This document shows positions 22,927 through 35,900 of a stretch of 64,000 nucleotides of DNA, in pieces. Source of the stretch: Pyronema omphalodes (Eukaryota; Ascomycota; Pezizomycetes; Pezizales; Pyronemataceae); assembly GCA_024516155.1 (NCBI GenBank), contig JAJJXM010000017.1, positions 434,001 to 498,000 on the forward strand, written 5' to 3'. Position 1 is the stretch's first letter. Each line of letters begins with the position of its first letter. The notes beneath the pieces were generated by a model. The model made no database searches. It saw only the letters and a program-made list of their open reading frames with translations, and had not been told where the DNA came from. The translations under genes were made by a program, and so were the position numbers.

Positions 22927-24765
22927 CTAGCCATTCAACAACTCCCACTGTTTCTGTTCTCTCTCCGCCTTCGACATTCCTTGCCATCCTTGTACATAAA
23001 CCAGAATAGCATTCTCATTCATCAACTCCTCCTGTACCCTCTTAACATCAAGCTGGTACACACTTCCATTTCTACCATCGTTAACCAATAAACCAGCAGC
23101 AATACCAGCTGCCTGTCCAAGTGCCATCCAACACGGCTCCATTCTGAGCGTCGAGAAACCGATGTGACTTCCAGAAACTGGTACCGGGGCAAGAACATTA
23201 TTAACTCCGGCGCGACGGAAGGGCAGGATAACACCAAAAGGCACCGTGTACGGCTTGGGAGTTTTGTAAGAAACAAAACCATCGAGATGAACCCTTCCAG
23301 GTTCTCTCTTCCTAACACCATGAGAATCAAGAGCATAATGAGAGCTGGTGATTGAATCTTTATGAACCGGGGGTCTATCGGCACCTGCAGCAGGCATAGC
23401 ATCGTTGGAAGTGAAGATGTATTCTCCATGCATTCTACGTCCTTCACGAACATAGACTTGACGAGGGAAGTAGTTGTTTTCGGTGTATTCATCTCTGGCC
23501 AATCCCCAGCCTTTAACCTGGTTACGGAACCATTGAGGAACTTCCCGGTCGTTTTGGGCAAAGTAGAAGAGTCCTAAGGTGTAGGATCTTAGGCGCTCGG
23601 CGAATAAGTCTCTCCAACGCCAGGGAGCAGTCGGGTAGGCCCAGTTCTCCTCGGGAAGATCGGTGGAGAGGAAGGCGAGGTGCTGGTTGTTACCGTCGTG
23701 TTTGTTGTTGGGAACACGAACGAGGTTTGTAAGACGGTAGATTCCATTGGGTTGGCCGGGAATGTTAGGTTTAACATTGGGGTCGCCTGCCTCACGGGGA
23801 CAGAGTCCTTTTGCTTGGATACCGGTGTGACAGCCTGTGATGATGTCGTTTATCAAAGAAACATACTCATTGCGGTCATAGTTGGCAGGCTTAGGGATTA
23901 AGTAAACGTTTGCAGGGTCATTGGTGATGGAGAGACGGTAGTTGAAGGCTTGGATGGTGTCGTCACCCTCATGGGTGGTTCCAGCGGCTTCTTCACCGCC
24001 CCAGTATTTATAGACTACTCCGGCACCGATTTCATTGTAGGTGGAGGCCCCTTCTCTTCCTAGGAAGAAGGGAATTTTGGCGGCGGCGATGAGATCTCCT
24101 TCGTAGGATGCGTCGATGAAGTACTAGGGTATAGTTTAGCACGTGTACATGGGCAGCCTAAAACGACAGGGAGACGCAGGGAATATTCCAAACCATACCT
24201 TGCCGTTATACCATTCCTCCTTGTCTGTTTTTCTGTTCAGGACCCTGATTTTTTTCACCATTCCATTTTCCTGCGGGGCAAAACGCTCCTGTGCATCAAA
24301 TTGTCTGCTTTTCAGGACTGTGACGCTTCCTGCAACTTCATCCAAAAATCCTTGTAAAACTTTTGTTGCAACTTTTGGCTCGAAATGATAACCGTTGTTA
24401 GAATCCCGAACTTGCTTTGAGCCTTCACCATAGACATCAACATAATGTTGCCGAACTCTCCCAACGAACTCCAAGAATAACCCGGCTGTCGCTCCTTGGG
24501 TCGCAATATCTGTCGCACCCAATCCATTTGCTGGAAGTCCACCAATAAACTCTGTTCTCTCCAATAATAGAATCTTCGCACGACCGTTGGTAATTCGGGA
24601 AGCAGAGACAGCAGCCATGATTCCTCCGGGAGTCGCGCTATTAATGATAATATCATAATCAGTTCTCATTTTTAGTGAGAGGTCGAGCTGGGTGTCTGGT
24701 AGATTTTGCGCCATGACGTAGACGACAAAGAAGAGTGCCAGCCATAGTTGATACAGGCTGAGCAT
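22927..24765 (-). CDS. Secreted FAD-dependent oxidoreductase
   Basis: Predicted member of the FAD_oxidored family (xanthan-lyase-like FAD oxidoreductases); the substrate is unknown. Exon 1 (24765-24199) and exon 2 (24123-22927) join at GTATGG...TAG for 588 codons (587 aa). The N-terminus MLSLYQLWLALFFVVYVMAQ is a good signal peptide, so it is secreted or enters the ER. A dinucleotide-binding region follows (YDIIINSATPGGIMAA, then ILLLERTEFIGG), with a degenerate glycine pattern as usual for this family. A second FAD-contact region is YFIDASYEGDLIAAA, spanning the exon join. Near the C-terminus, MALGQAAGIAAGLL is the characteristic end motif. It has no functional neighbour. Confidence 0.88.
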
Positions 24766-26746
24766 GATGGGTGGTGACTGGCGATGAGGTATCTTTCAAG
24801 AAGCATTGTAGGAGGGGGGGAAGACAGGTAATTATATTTGTATTGGTTGCTAAGCCGACCGTTTGTATGGCATGTCTATGAATCTAGCCGAAAGTATCTG
24901 GTTGTCATGATTTTACGGCACCATGGTACCGATGAATTGACCATAAGTTGGGGGGTCAGATATTCGCCGTGGAAAGGCCTGGTGAACCCGGAAGAAACCC
25001 AGGCAGAGAGGCCAGGGACAACATGTGGAAGGGTGGTGGGAGTTTAATTTGGTTAAGCTCGGAATGGTTTAGTTGATATGTGCATTAGTCGGAGACTGGT
25101 ACCATTCAGGGTTTAGCCCGATTTTTGTGGGGACACTCCCAAGGCTTGTTTTGTTTCCATCGGTGGGACATGCATATTCTTGGGTGGAAGCCTTATTTCT
25201 TGGCTTGATGTTGTCAGCCGCTTGTCTTGCATAAGTTTATATCTTATTGATGACATAGCAAAGCTACATGTTTATATTTCTCAACTCTACTCAGCATATT
25301 ATATTATGTTGTCTACCGGAGTACATATGGCAGTGTCAGTAATGCAATGCAATCCAGTGGGGCAACCCGGTGTGATAATGCAGTGATCTTGCTCAGATAT
25401 CTTTTCATAGATCCAAAGATAGGGTACAATCCAATCGTATGTTTCTGCCGTGCATCGGAGTGCTCTGCCGACGACTTTTAGAATTTGGTATTATCTTCCG
25501 ATTGGAATGTATAAGATCCCGCCGACATCCGCCGTCTCCGCTGTACCTGAAGCAGTGCAACCACGCTGGCAGATGATGCTTTCTCGCTAGAAAGACAGCC
25601 GCTAGAAAAGGTCTACATAAGATCGCGTAACTTAGTGCCTTTTTTCAGCTGAGCAGCTTCCAACGATCGTCGTGGAGTGGTCTGAGATTGCAGCTATCTT
25701 TTTCCAAGAACTTTCGTAATATCTGTAGTCTGTTCGTGGCTGCCCTCTTCTCCATCAACTGTGCCGAGATACGGAAACTAGCAAAGCCTGTGAAGTCTGT
25801 GAAGTCTGCGATGGTAAGATAGGATGAAGATATGGTGAACCATAGCATGAAGATACGTGTGTATAGTCACTCAAATGCGACTAAGCGCTAGATTAGTTGA
25901 AGCACATGTACATCTAGAGTAGGAGACCACTCTAAGGAAGTCTAGAAGTCAGACTGCAATTTGTACTCGGTGCTCATGTGCAAAAGATAAAGTACCGGAA
26001 ACTTAGTTTAGGTAACACGGCAGGGGTAGCCTCGCACAGCAACCTCAACGCCGATCTTTTCATCAATTTCCACCTCAGAATGGAGAAGAAAAAACGGAAA
26101 AAAGAAAGCATACAGTTAACTTTAAAACCCAAGAATGATGAAAACAAGAATAAAACCCCCAAAAAAAAAAGAAACGTAGAATCTAGAGTACAATCCCCAG
26201 GTTATGTTATCCAGTTTTGATACGTGACTTCATAGGTATCCAAATAAAAGATAAAGACTGAAGATCTCTCTAATACGTAATTTAACAAGAATCATCAAAA
26301 GGTATTTGTGCTTTATCGAAGGAATATGTCTTGGCATTTGGAGTTATATCATGAGTCTAATATCGGGCGCAGTGATATGGCGTCGGAAATCTCGTTGAAG
26401 TAGCATCTCGGCAACCCTTGGCAAGGTAACAATGGTAATTTCCAAAGCGGCGGACTTACCCTTCTACCCGAGTTTAGCGGATTTTTGCGGCTCAAAATTA
26501 TGTGCCATACCTATTTCGCAATAGTACAAAATAAGTAAAAGCACATGACGTAATAAAAGCACATCTGTGCATACATAGTAACCCTTCTATATGGCCCCTT
26601 AACGAAATCTCATCGGATGGGATCGTTCCCTGTGCAATGGGTGATGGCCGTAATGGGTACTGACGGATGTCTACTGGCTGACAAAGTCGATATATGATTA
26701 TATACATCTACTTTATATCTCAAGTTCCTTTACTTATGTCACAAGC

Positions 26747-26785
26747 GATATAAGCGGTTATGCTTATACATGAGTCGCTTTATGA
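26747..26785. repeat. Second AAGCGATATAAGC imperfect palindrome
   Basis: AAGCGATATAAGC is followed by TTATGCTTATA and GAGTCGCTTTATGA. The arms are imperfectly complementary, and the core matches the inverted repeat at 17594-17640. Confidence 0.45.
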
Positions 26786-27340
26786 TCAATAGACCCTTTT
26801 TCCGCCAGTTCCCAGGTTTGCCTACCGTTATCAGTAGGGGATGGAAAGCCTTGGGTGCTATAGTTCTTCACAGAAAATAAAAAGGCGGTCTATGCAGCGA
26901 CACAGTTTGATCGACATCATTTCATCTTCTACATATGTAGGTAGTTGGAACAACAAGTCGATATGCACATACCAGTCCCTATGTATTGACGTGTCGAAGC
27001 CAAGACTCTTGGGACAAACCCCTTTCCGTGTGCGGAAATACCCCATTATTTTTCTATCTGCTCGGATACAAGGGTGAATCCAGTTCTCTATTGTATCACA
27101 GAGTCCGGCTTCTGGGCATCATACATCAGAAAGTATCAACATCAGTACCTTCTATGATGATTATGGGTAAAATTGGCCATCATAAAGCTCATCATAATCC
27201 TTTGACAAAACTTTGAAAATCAGTCATGCTATCACTATGTAAGAATCAAATGCAGTAGGCCTAATCAATGGCTCCCATCCTATGAGTACCCAGCGAGTAC
27301 ATAGCATGTTTAACATCACCCTTCATCGTAGTACAAAGCC

Positions 27341-27360
27341 CCTCGGATATCATACCGAGG
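27341..27360. promoter_or_regulatory. CCTCGG-N8-CCGAGG inverted repeat
   Basis: A perfect 6-bp inverted repeat separated by ATATCATA, in the gene desert. The half-site equals the FarA/FarB core motif, but no gene lies nearby, so function is doubtful. Confidence 0.25.
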
Positions 27361-29233
27361 TGTTACGTAGTGAATTTAAGCTCAGCCTATCATGTTACAT
27401 GTTGACACGTTGACATGTATCTTTTTTTTTCTTTTTCTGTTTTTTTGTTTTGTTTTTTTGTTTTTTGCTTTTGTTGTTGCGTTTTTTCTTTTTTCTGTTT
27501 TCTTTGTGCTTTTTAGTTCTTGCTTTTTTCATAACCTCCATCGAAACTCTGTACGACTATCAACCACCAAGAATACCAAGAATACCAAGCATATACCTAC
27601 AGCATATAGCATACCAACCTCTCTACTTTCAAATTTCGAATCTCCGTGTGATGTACGGTGCCTCATATACACAGCACCATAGCACTATCCCAATCCTTCT
27701 CAATTCAAAGTAGCTAAAAACAGATTTTATATTGCAAATCTATTATGTATCCAATAAGCATGCACTTCCAGCTTTCCAGCCAAACAGATAAGTTTCATCA
27801 TATTCCCAGGAACCAAAGACCCAAGCAGGATGAAGTGCTAAGTGTTACTAGGCATGAGAAACTGGAGATTGTATAGGAATAGATAGACCGCTGGTGAATT
27901 CCTTTCTTGATTGGGCGCACACGTAACGTGATATATATGTCAGTTAATAGCAGAGTTGTTGGCGTTTTATATGTACTCGTAGTACTTTAGATGCACTGAT
28001 GCAAGTTATCATGGATTCTTGAAGTGGGGGTTGGGTTGGTTTATAGATAAGTTATGTATAATGTCACCATATAACCCATCCAGCCTCCAGCCTCTGACCC
28101 CACCCGCTGCCGTGGTTCAGGACTACAAGACTACAAGCCATAAATATGTTAAACGACAAAACAAAGGCGGGGGAGGGGAAATGAGGGGGGGGGGGTATCG
28201 GTTCTATATATGGTTCATTCTCAAAAGTCCAGATGTTGTGTCATATCTTCAGCATGATGTCGAGTTATGTCCTGTCATAGATTATTGCAATATAACCATG
28301 TGATATCATGCTTATACGTCTGTCGCCTACCTGTGTACATAGTCTCGCTTATCGATTCTCGTCTATCGATTCTCTAAGCTTTTCGCTGTCAATTTCAAGG
28401 TTTATCTTGGGCTTTAGAACTCAAAATTTCCTTCTTCAAGCTAAAATAGGGGTTTTGTGCTTATCTTTTGTCACTTTTGTATCCGATCAGAAAAATTGAT
28501 TATTGGATTATAAAAGGTGAGGGTTGATGTATTGTTGTGAATTTAGAGTGATTAATAAATCACCTTGCTACATCGCCTCACTCTACAATAACATCTTTAT
28601 TCAGTGTATCAGTAACGTATACAGTAAATTCCCATAATTATTTTCGGCGCCGTAGTATTATGTTCTTAACAACTCGCAACCCATCCCCATCCTCAGTGCC
28701 TACCCTCGATGCAATTCTAGCTATATCTATATGTTAATCCATGCTCAAAACTAAGTAAACCAGATAAACAGACCCGACACAAACCGTGCATATATGGATA
28801 CCCAACAACTCCCAATACCATCTACCATATCTTTCATTCATCCCAGTACCCAAAATCTTACCTCCTGCTTTTTTTTACATCCAGCTACAACATAAACAAC
28901 CACGCAATCTCCATACCCACGAATAACCCCAGCCCCAATCACCTATGACCCGTGCAACCCCCCAGAAAATCATCCCTCAAAAATTCATCCCCAATTCCAT
29001 CGACAATCCCGAAAATCCCGACAGAAACCCACCGCTCCTATCTCTAGAATATTCAAAGCCAATCAGTAAGACTTGCTTTGCTGCCATCTAGCTTTCAGAA
29101 GATCCGGCGCTTAGTTATGTCTAGACTCTATACCTATGCGGTTGATATGAACATATATATGAAATAAGCCAGCGAATCTTATTTTGTAGTCGAGCATATG
29201 GATGTTTTACAATGATTCTACGATTTCATGATG

Positions 29234-29275
29234 CATGGTGATTGGTGATTGGTGATTGGTGATTGGTGATTGGTG
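29234..29275 (+). repeat. GGTGATT heptamer array
   Basis: About six copies of a 7-bp unit, followed to about 29335 by degraded variants such as GGTGCCTTGT. Confidence 0.85.
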
Positions 29276-29422
29276 CTTGGAGCCTTGTGATTGGTGCCTT
29301 GTACCTGGTGCCTTGTGCCTGATGCTTGCTGCGGCGCTGCCTTCCTTTTCCGCTGTATCTGTGGATTTATTCTCCATTCTCTGGGATAATCGATGTGTCT
29401 TGCAATTGGAACCTATCGATAT

Positions 29423-29438
29423 GGGGGGGGGGGGGGGG
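29423..29438 (+). repeat. Poly-G tract
   Basis: Sixteen consecutive G immediately before the CTCTAAAC array. Confidence 0.9.
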
Positions 29439-29484
29439 TTGTAATTGCCAATGCCGATGGAATGGAATAACTAGAACTCGAAAC

Positions 29485-29850
29485 CTCTACTCTAAACCTC
29501 TAAACCTCTACTCTAAACCTCTACTCTGAACCTCTACTCTAAACCTCTAAACCTCTAAACCTCAAAACCTCTAAACCTCTAAACCTCTACTCTAAACCTC
29601 TACTCTAAACCTCTACTCTAAACCTCTAAACCTCTAAACCTCTACTCTAAACCTCTAAACCTCTAAACCTCTAAACCTCTAAACCTCTAAACCTCTAAAC
29701 CTCTAAACCTCTAAACCTCTAAACCTCTAAACCTCTAAACCTCTAAACCTCTAAACCTCTAAACCTCTAAACCTCTAAACCTCTAAACCTCTAAACCTCT
29801 AAACCTCTAAACCTCAAGACTCAAGACTCAAAACTCAAAACCTCTACTCT
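29485..29850 (+). repeat. CTCTAAAC octamer satellite
   Basis: About 350 bases of an 8-bp unit (CTCTAAAC), interspersed on the left with CTCTACTCTAAAC variants and very regular from about 29640 to 29815. It ends in AAGACTCAAGACTCAAAAC variants. The unit is reminiscent of, but not identical to, the CCCTAA telomere strand. Confidence 0.92.
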
Positions 29851-30250
29851 AAACCTCAAGAATCCAAGCATCGGCAGCAGCAGCGGTGGAGTGATACGAC
29901 ATGAATGATGAATCCATCTTTGCTACCATCTATCCATCCAAACCATCCATCTATCCATCCATCTACAATAAGCGGGAACGCTAACAATTATCTAATAATC
30001 ATTCCAAGGCCCCGCATACCCCTCACCCTACCATTCGACAATTCGACCATTCAAAACTTAAAAACCTATAAAAATATCATCCTACAGTCTACAGTCTCCA
30101 GTCTCCAGTCTCCAGATTCACATATCCCTCTGATCCAAAGCCTTCAGTAGTATTTATGGCAAAGGATATAGAACTCGAAGTATCTAATGTTGCTAATAGG
30201 CAACCAGAACCGAAACGGTTTTAATTATCGTCATTCGTGGATTCCTGATA

Positions 30251-30457
30251 TCTGACTTCTGACTTCTGACTTCTGACTTCTGACTTCTGACTTCTGACTT
30301 CTGACTTCTGACTTCTGACTTCTGACTTCTGACTTCTGACTTCTGACTTCTGACTTCTGACTTCTGACTTCTGACTTCTGACTTCTGACTTCTGACTTCT
30401 GACTTCTGACTTCTGACTTCTGACTTCTGACTTCTGACTTCTGACTTCTGACTTCTG
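30251..30457 (+). repeat. TCTGACT heptamer satellite, about 30 copies
   Basis: A nearly perfect 7-bp repeat over about 207 bases. Because 7 is not a multiple of 3 and the unit contains no minus-strand stop, it yields a long spurious minus-strand ORF with periodic SEVRSQK. Confidence 0.95.
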
Positions 30458-30845
30458 TATTGTGGGCTCTGCGCTCTATAGATAATCACAACCCGACGAC
30501 CCCACGATCCCACGAATCCCTTCTTTCATCAATTGGATGATGGATCACAACCATCACAGCTACTGGTGGCACTGTATTCAGTGATGTGATTAATTCCGAC
30601 CTCAAAGGCATGAAAGCTAAAAAGCCCAAAAGCATAAGCCCAAGAACTTCTCTATAGGTCATGCTTTAAAAAAAAATAATGCCTTAGCATATTCCGAGGT
30701 CATTAAATTACAAGCCCGAAACCGGGAACCAGAAAAACGCAAACCGAAAACCGCAAACTACAAAAAAACGCCTGAAAAGCAAAAAAAAAAAATTATAACC
30801 CAACATTACCCATCCAACCTAACACCCCCACCTTTTCCCCCACCG

Positions 30846-30863
30846 CCCCCCCCCCCCCCCCCC
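30846..30863 (+). repeat. Poly-C tract
   Basis: About 18 consecutive C, then ACCCCCC, ending some 30 bases before the nucleoside-transporter stop codon, so within its 3' UTR. Confidence 0.85.
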
Positions 30864-30896
30864 ACCCCCCTTCCCGCCGCATCCTGGTCCCAAAAC

Positions 30897-32938
30897 TTAA
30901 ACCTTCTTCGGCAACAAAGAAGAAGGATCCTGCAAGACCATCCCAGCTACAGATGCACTAGTAAGCGTTGACAAAGCCCCACTCAACAAGGCAGATACAG
31001 CAAGCTTAGAAACATCACCTCCACGTCCTGGTGCAACCTGTTGCAAGACTCCGATTTGTGTTCCCAGGGAACCAATGTTGGCGAATCCGCAGAGAGCGTA
31101 GGTGGCGATTAGACGGGATCTGTCGGTGAGGTTTGCGTAGAGGGGGTTGTTTTGGAGCTCGATGTAGGCGACGAATTCGTTGGCTGTGGGACAGGGTTAT
31201 GTTAGAAACCGTTGCGTCATAGCCGAGAAGGAGTTTTTGACTGGCAGATGAATGGGAAGATGGAAAGACGTACCAATGAGCTTAAGTCCGATAAGTTGTG
31301 CGACACGGTAGATGTCGTCGCCCTTGCGGGAAACACCTAGGAGGAAGGATACTGGGTACAAGAGGTATCCGAGAATCATCTCAAGAGTGAACTGGTCAAT
31401 GTTGAGGTACTGACCCCACCAGGTCATAAGACCGTCGACGAGGGCGATGAAGGCAATGATACACATTTGAGTACCCACTAAGAGGGGTTGGTTAAAGATT
31501 TAACAGTTATCTATGAAGGAAGTCTTACTAATCATGGCGGCGATCTTGAGACCAAGCCAGGTACCGTTGGCGAATGCATGGAGACCGTTGGAGGCTTCCT
31601 CGGTGTCATCGTGGGGAACTGTAACACTTCCGGCGGTGAGGGATTCCTCGGTCTCGGGGTAGCGAAGCTTGGAGACGGCCAATGAGGCGGGAATGGACAT
31701 GACACAAGAGGAAATCAATGCCTGAGGGGAAATGTTCATTCCAAGGTATGCTACAAGCACGGATCCAGCGATGGTTGCAAATCCTGGATAATCGTGAGTA
31801 TATGGAAAACAGAAATATTGTCGGGCAATGCCGTCAGTTGAACTGCTAGGGTATAAACTTACCGGAGCACATGACCTGATGGATTTCGGCCATGGTAAGG
31901 TGAGGGACGAAGGGCTTGATGAGCATTGCAGACTCTCCTTGACCAATGAAAGGAGAGGCAGCGGCGACAACAGCTTCGGCTCCGGACACCTGCATGGACC
32001 AGAAGAAGAAGGTTGCGAACTTCTGAACAAACCAGTGGAGGATATGGTAGTAATACAATAGCTGGACTAAAGATACGAAAAAGACAATGGCAGGAAGGAC
32101 TGAGAAGAAGAACATTCCCAGGGCTGCAGTCTCCTTATTGGTCAAGAAAGCAACACCATCCTTGGCGAATCCAAGAAGAGACCGGGCGAGCAATGAAATA
32201 AAGTTGAAAATGTCGTATCCAACGCCGGTGCGGAGAACGAAGAGAGCAATGATGAATTGCATAAGCATTCCCACAATGACGGTATGCCATTTGATAGCTG
32301 ACCTCTTGCGTGATGTGAGGTACAAGACGAAGATGAAGACCAAAAGACCAAGACATGAGATTGCGCGGTCTGCACGGGTGTTCTGCGGGTGCTCCTCAGA
32401 GACGAAAGTTCCGACGAGGTAAACAGCAACGACACCAAGACCTGCCAACGGTTGTCGCAGTTTCTGGGGGATGACGTTCATGATCCTAATACCCGACTGT
32501 TTCCAGACGAAGCGCAAGGGAATCATGACGTAGCGTGCCGGAACGTAAAAGGTAACGTATCTGATGAAGATGCACAACCACAACAAAAATGGAATTACCC
32601 AATTCTTGTCATTGCGGTGAAGGCAGACACTTGCAATCCACCATCTTGAAGATTTTTATTAGCTGTTTCTCGCCAAAATAAGAACCGTAATGGAGGCGAA
32701 CTTACCCAGTGAACAAAGCAACAATAATAGCACGAACAATGTGTTTACCATGATATCTGTCGTAGTAGCTGGGAGCTTTCTCTTCAGATGTAGTATTTTC
32801 CCTTCTGGCCTCAACGTCTTTGTCGGTCATGTCGCGTGAGCTAAGCGAATCTTGCTCGGTAAGACCACCATGCTTTGCGGTTGCGTACGGTGGGACTTCT
32901 GCCGAACCGTCGATCTTGTCGTCCGCGCTGGAAGCCAT
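30897..32938 (-). CDS. Concentrative nucleoside transporter (CNT family)
   Basis: Cation-coupled nucleoside importer of the NupC/CNT family, plasma membrane. Exons 32938-32706, 32644-31863, 31783-31529, 31477-31274 and 31183-30897 sum to 587 codons (586 aa). After a hydrophilic acidic N-terminus of about 65 residues come multiple hydrophobic helices. CNT signatures are present: GQGESAMLIKPFVPHLTMAE (re-entrant loop region), GLKLIGANEFVAYIEL, whose two halves come together only after splicing exons 4 and 5, and CGFANIGSLGTQIG near the C-terminus. The Asn-Glu and Gly-Gln-Gly-Glu residues are those contacting nucleoside in CNT structures. The length fits eukaryotic CNTs. It probably scavenges nucleosides; selectivity cannot be predicted. 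Confidence 0.93.
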
Positions 32939-35900
32939 TTTCCTGGTGTCAATTACTGGTTATTGGTACCAGTCACAGTGTTGTCGTTTGGGCCGATTAT
33001 TGAGGCGTTTGGTTGAGGAGAAGAGACGATGGAGGGCGTTTTGAAGCTGGGTGATCCGGTTCGTGGATGCTGCTCTGGTGTAATCCGCTAGGGATTTCTG
33101 TGACGGCGAATGTGACGAAATCACCGTTAAGAATATTTTGCCGTGAAGCTGAAGCACGCGAACACTCCGGGGACAGAAAGAAAAAACGAACAGGACCGCG
33201 GGGAATTAGAGTATGTATAATAACCTGCATGTCCCAGCCCAACCCGATCACGAAGGATTCCCTGTCGGAGCGGTGTTGGGCGATTTTAGATAGGCAACCA
33301 GGTTCTGAAACTCTAGATTCCATCCTATCGGACAGCTGCAGGATAAAAATGGAGATGCCGAACGAACACGAAGGTAGCTAAAGTGCAATTGCGATATGGT
33401 GTCTGTCAGATATAGCACAGCGTATGAATGCAGATATGTAGTGGTAACGACATACAGTGCGCACAACTACAGCGTATCGATACAGATGATCAGTGGCGGG
33501 ACTGTAAATGAAATCTTGATCAACTTTACAAACATCTAATTGTGTCATTGCCTTCAATCATCACCCAAAACCCCCTTTAAAAGAACCATATGAATCAAGG
33601 AGCCTACTGAAGCTGAACTCGATTCACGATGCAAACGGGGCACAGAACCGCGGTGCACACGACATTAGGTATAAACTCTGAACCACCTTCCAGATGCACC
33701 CTGACTTTACTGACAGACCCCACGATCTTAGAGAGAGCGGTGGCGGGGAAGATGTTACGATTTTTTTTTTCCACTTACACACAGCATAACTTACCGATAC
33801 TAGAAGGTGGGCCGTGGAAGCTTTTGATTACGGCGTATTTTGGAAGCACAGCTTACAGCTGGAAACCCTAATTTGCCTCCATCTCCTAACCGCATGGTCT
33901 CTAGAACGTCTGAAGTTGTTCGAGAAAAACGTGGCTAGAGCGGGCTGAGGCGGCGATGATTGGCTTTTATTTCCGCTATTTTGCTTAGCGGAAATGGACA
34001 TGCCCTATCAGCCGGACTTCGGGGCTTGATATTGAGAAGTACCGTGGACTTTACCCAGTTTCCGAGATAGATAATTCATGAATCTCCTGAGAAATGAGAT
34101 AAGTGCGTACGTCAGAAATGAACAATCAGTAAGAAATACACTCAATGGAAATACTTATATCGAATTCAAACAGGCACGGCAAAAGCAAAAGCTGCAGATA
34201 AGCAAGCCACAAGAAATCTTCCGGAGCTACCGAAGGCCGAGGCCAAGACAGCGGAGCTTCCGTTGAAACCCAACGGCGCCACTTCGCTTCGGTCTGTTTG
34301 CCGAAGCCCTTACCGTTCCGTGTCGCGTTTTCTATCAGATACGAACGAATGACATCAATCAGATTAATATCCACTTCCCAACTCCCGTATCTTGAACCGT
34401 TTATCGGTTGAAGGATAATATCAAAAACATACATCATCCCTCCGTCTGGTTGTCGGACATTCATCCAACGATTCAGTGTGGTTGCACAACTTTTTTTTTT
34501 TGGCCCCCTGCTGCACTGCTCACATTCTTGCATCACAACGGCGTTGCACTGAAAAAAGCAGGTGCCGCTCACTTCAGCCGGAGTCTGTGACAAAGCCTCA
34601 GATGCAGGAGCTTTCCTCTAATTGGCAGGCGGGGTAGAAGCCCGCACCATCGCCTCCCCCGCATTCTCACAGAGCTTCAGGCGAGCTCCGGATCAACTTC
34701 ACGATATATACCGAGCCATGGGGAAAGAAAGTGCTTACCGAGTTTCGGATGGATTGAACACTGACGGGTGGTGGGTGGTTAGTTGCGGATGTAGGTGAGA
34801 TTGTGGGGTAAGTATCACGCGGATGTGTTCAAGGAAACCTCATGATGTTACCAGTGCAAGGAGTAACATGTTCGCATGATGACAGGAGTTTTACAGGGTA
34901 TATAGGTTTATATACATCACAGGCTATCCGAGGAATGACCTATCTTTGGAGCCGTGATGGTGTTGAGAATCTTATAACTCGGTATCTTAAAGAGGATAGG
35001 AGGCGTCTGTCGCGTATGTATTCCACGCCGGGTAGACCGTTGACGCGGATTATCTCTTTCTACATACCGACGGACTGTCCGGTTGCCATGAACACTGATG
35101 AAAATTATTCAGTTACCTTTTGGAGAACAGCATGGACGGAGTTTACCAAAGCTACCACCTCGAGGACTACAGTACACTACCACGTTTTCAAAACACACAG
35201 AGAACAATTTCACATGTCCAGTATCTTTCATAAATAGCTTTTCAGCCGTCTCGGGTACAATTCTCCCAGGACCAGCCTCCCCAACAAGAACACACCTGAT
35301 ACCCCTTACCTATTTACCGCCAACAAATACGCACAGCAGCACGGAGCATTCCACGACCGCAGTCTTGATTAACTTCCTTGGCTCATCCGGTGCACAGTGA
35401 GGGAAAGGAAAATAAATAAGATCCAGGTCTTTCTCCGAGCCCTGTCGTGATCATTTGATTCACTCTGGATCGATGTCAACCATAGGAAGGATTTTTAAAT
35501 GAGAGGGACGGTGGTTCAACGGCATAAAGAATGTACTGCACATATCCGCAGATGCAGTGTGTATAAGTACATAATTACTCAACACCAAGACTGATATGCG
35601 AGTGGTTCTGCGTTAGTTGCGGCTGAACCGTAGTTCAACCCGAAATGGAAATCAACTTGCCCGCCCGAAGATCCCCGCTTGTCCATCCCTCAGATCGATA
35701 CTCGGGCCGAAGGAAAGGGTCTTAGTCCGTGCGAGGAACTTGAATGTTTGTTGGAGATCCGGGGCTATCGTACAGGTGGCGGTTGGCTAGTGGTGCGGGG
35801 CTGAGACACATGTCTCAAGCCGAGTATCTATACCGCGCGTCGCTTTCTCCTGCTCTTTCTCGCAATGTTTATAGAATCTCCAAGTGTTAACGATGAAATA

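Larger units (their letters stand above)
24766..30896. other. Six-kilobase gene desert
   Basis: No gene could be supported on either strand. ORFs are short and domain-free, and many overlap simple sequence. The left part (24.8-28.6 kb) is AT-rich with T-rich runs near 27420-27530, a GC-rich patch around 25470-25620 and one inverted repeat near 26747. The right part (29.2-30.9 kb) is packed with short tandem arrays listed separately. Decayed transposons are plausible, but none could be identified by eye. Confidence 0.55.

Noticed and set aside
29234..30457. Possible CRISPR array
   Set aside because: Repeats are 7-8 bp head to tail with no unique spacers, and the genome is eukaryotic.
30193..30513. 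106-codon minus-strand ORF with perfect SEVRSQK repeats
   Set aside because: It is a by-product of the TCTGACT heptamer array, which leaves the minus strand without stop codons.
34126..34593. 155-codon minus ORF between the transporter and glutaminase-like gene
   Set aside because: It spans a T/A homopolymer, shows no domain and has no splice partners that extend it.
35490..35640. GGTTCAAC-like B-box sequences suggesting a tRNA
   Set aside because: No matching acceptor, D and anticodon stems could be folded around them.
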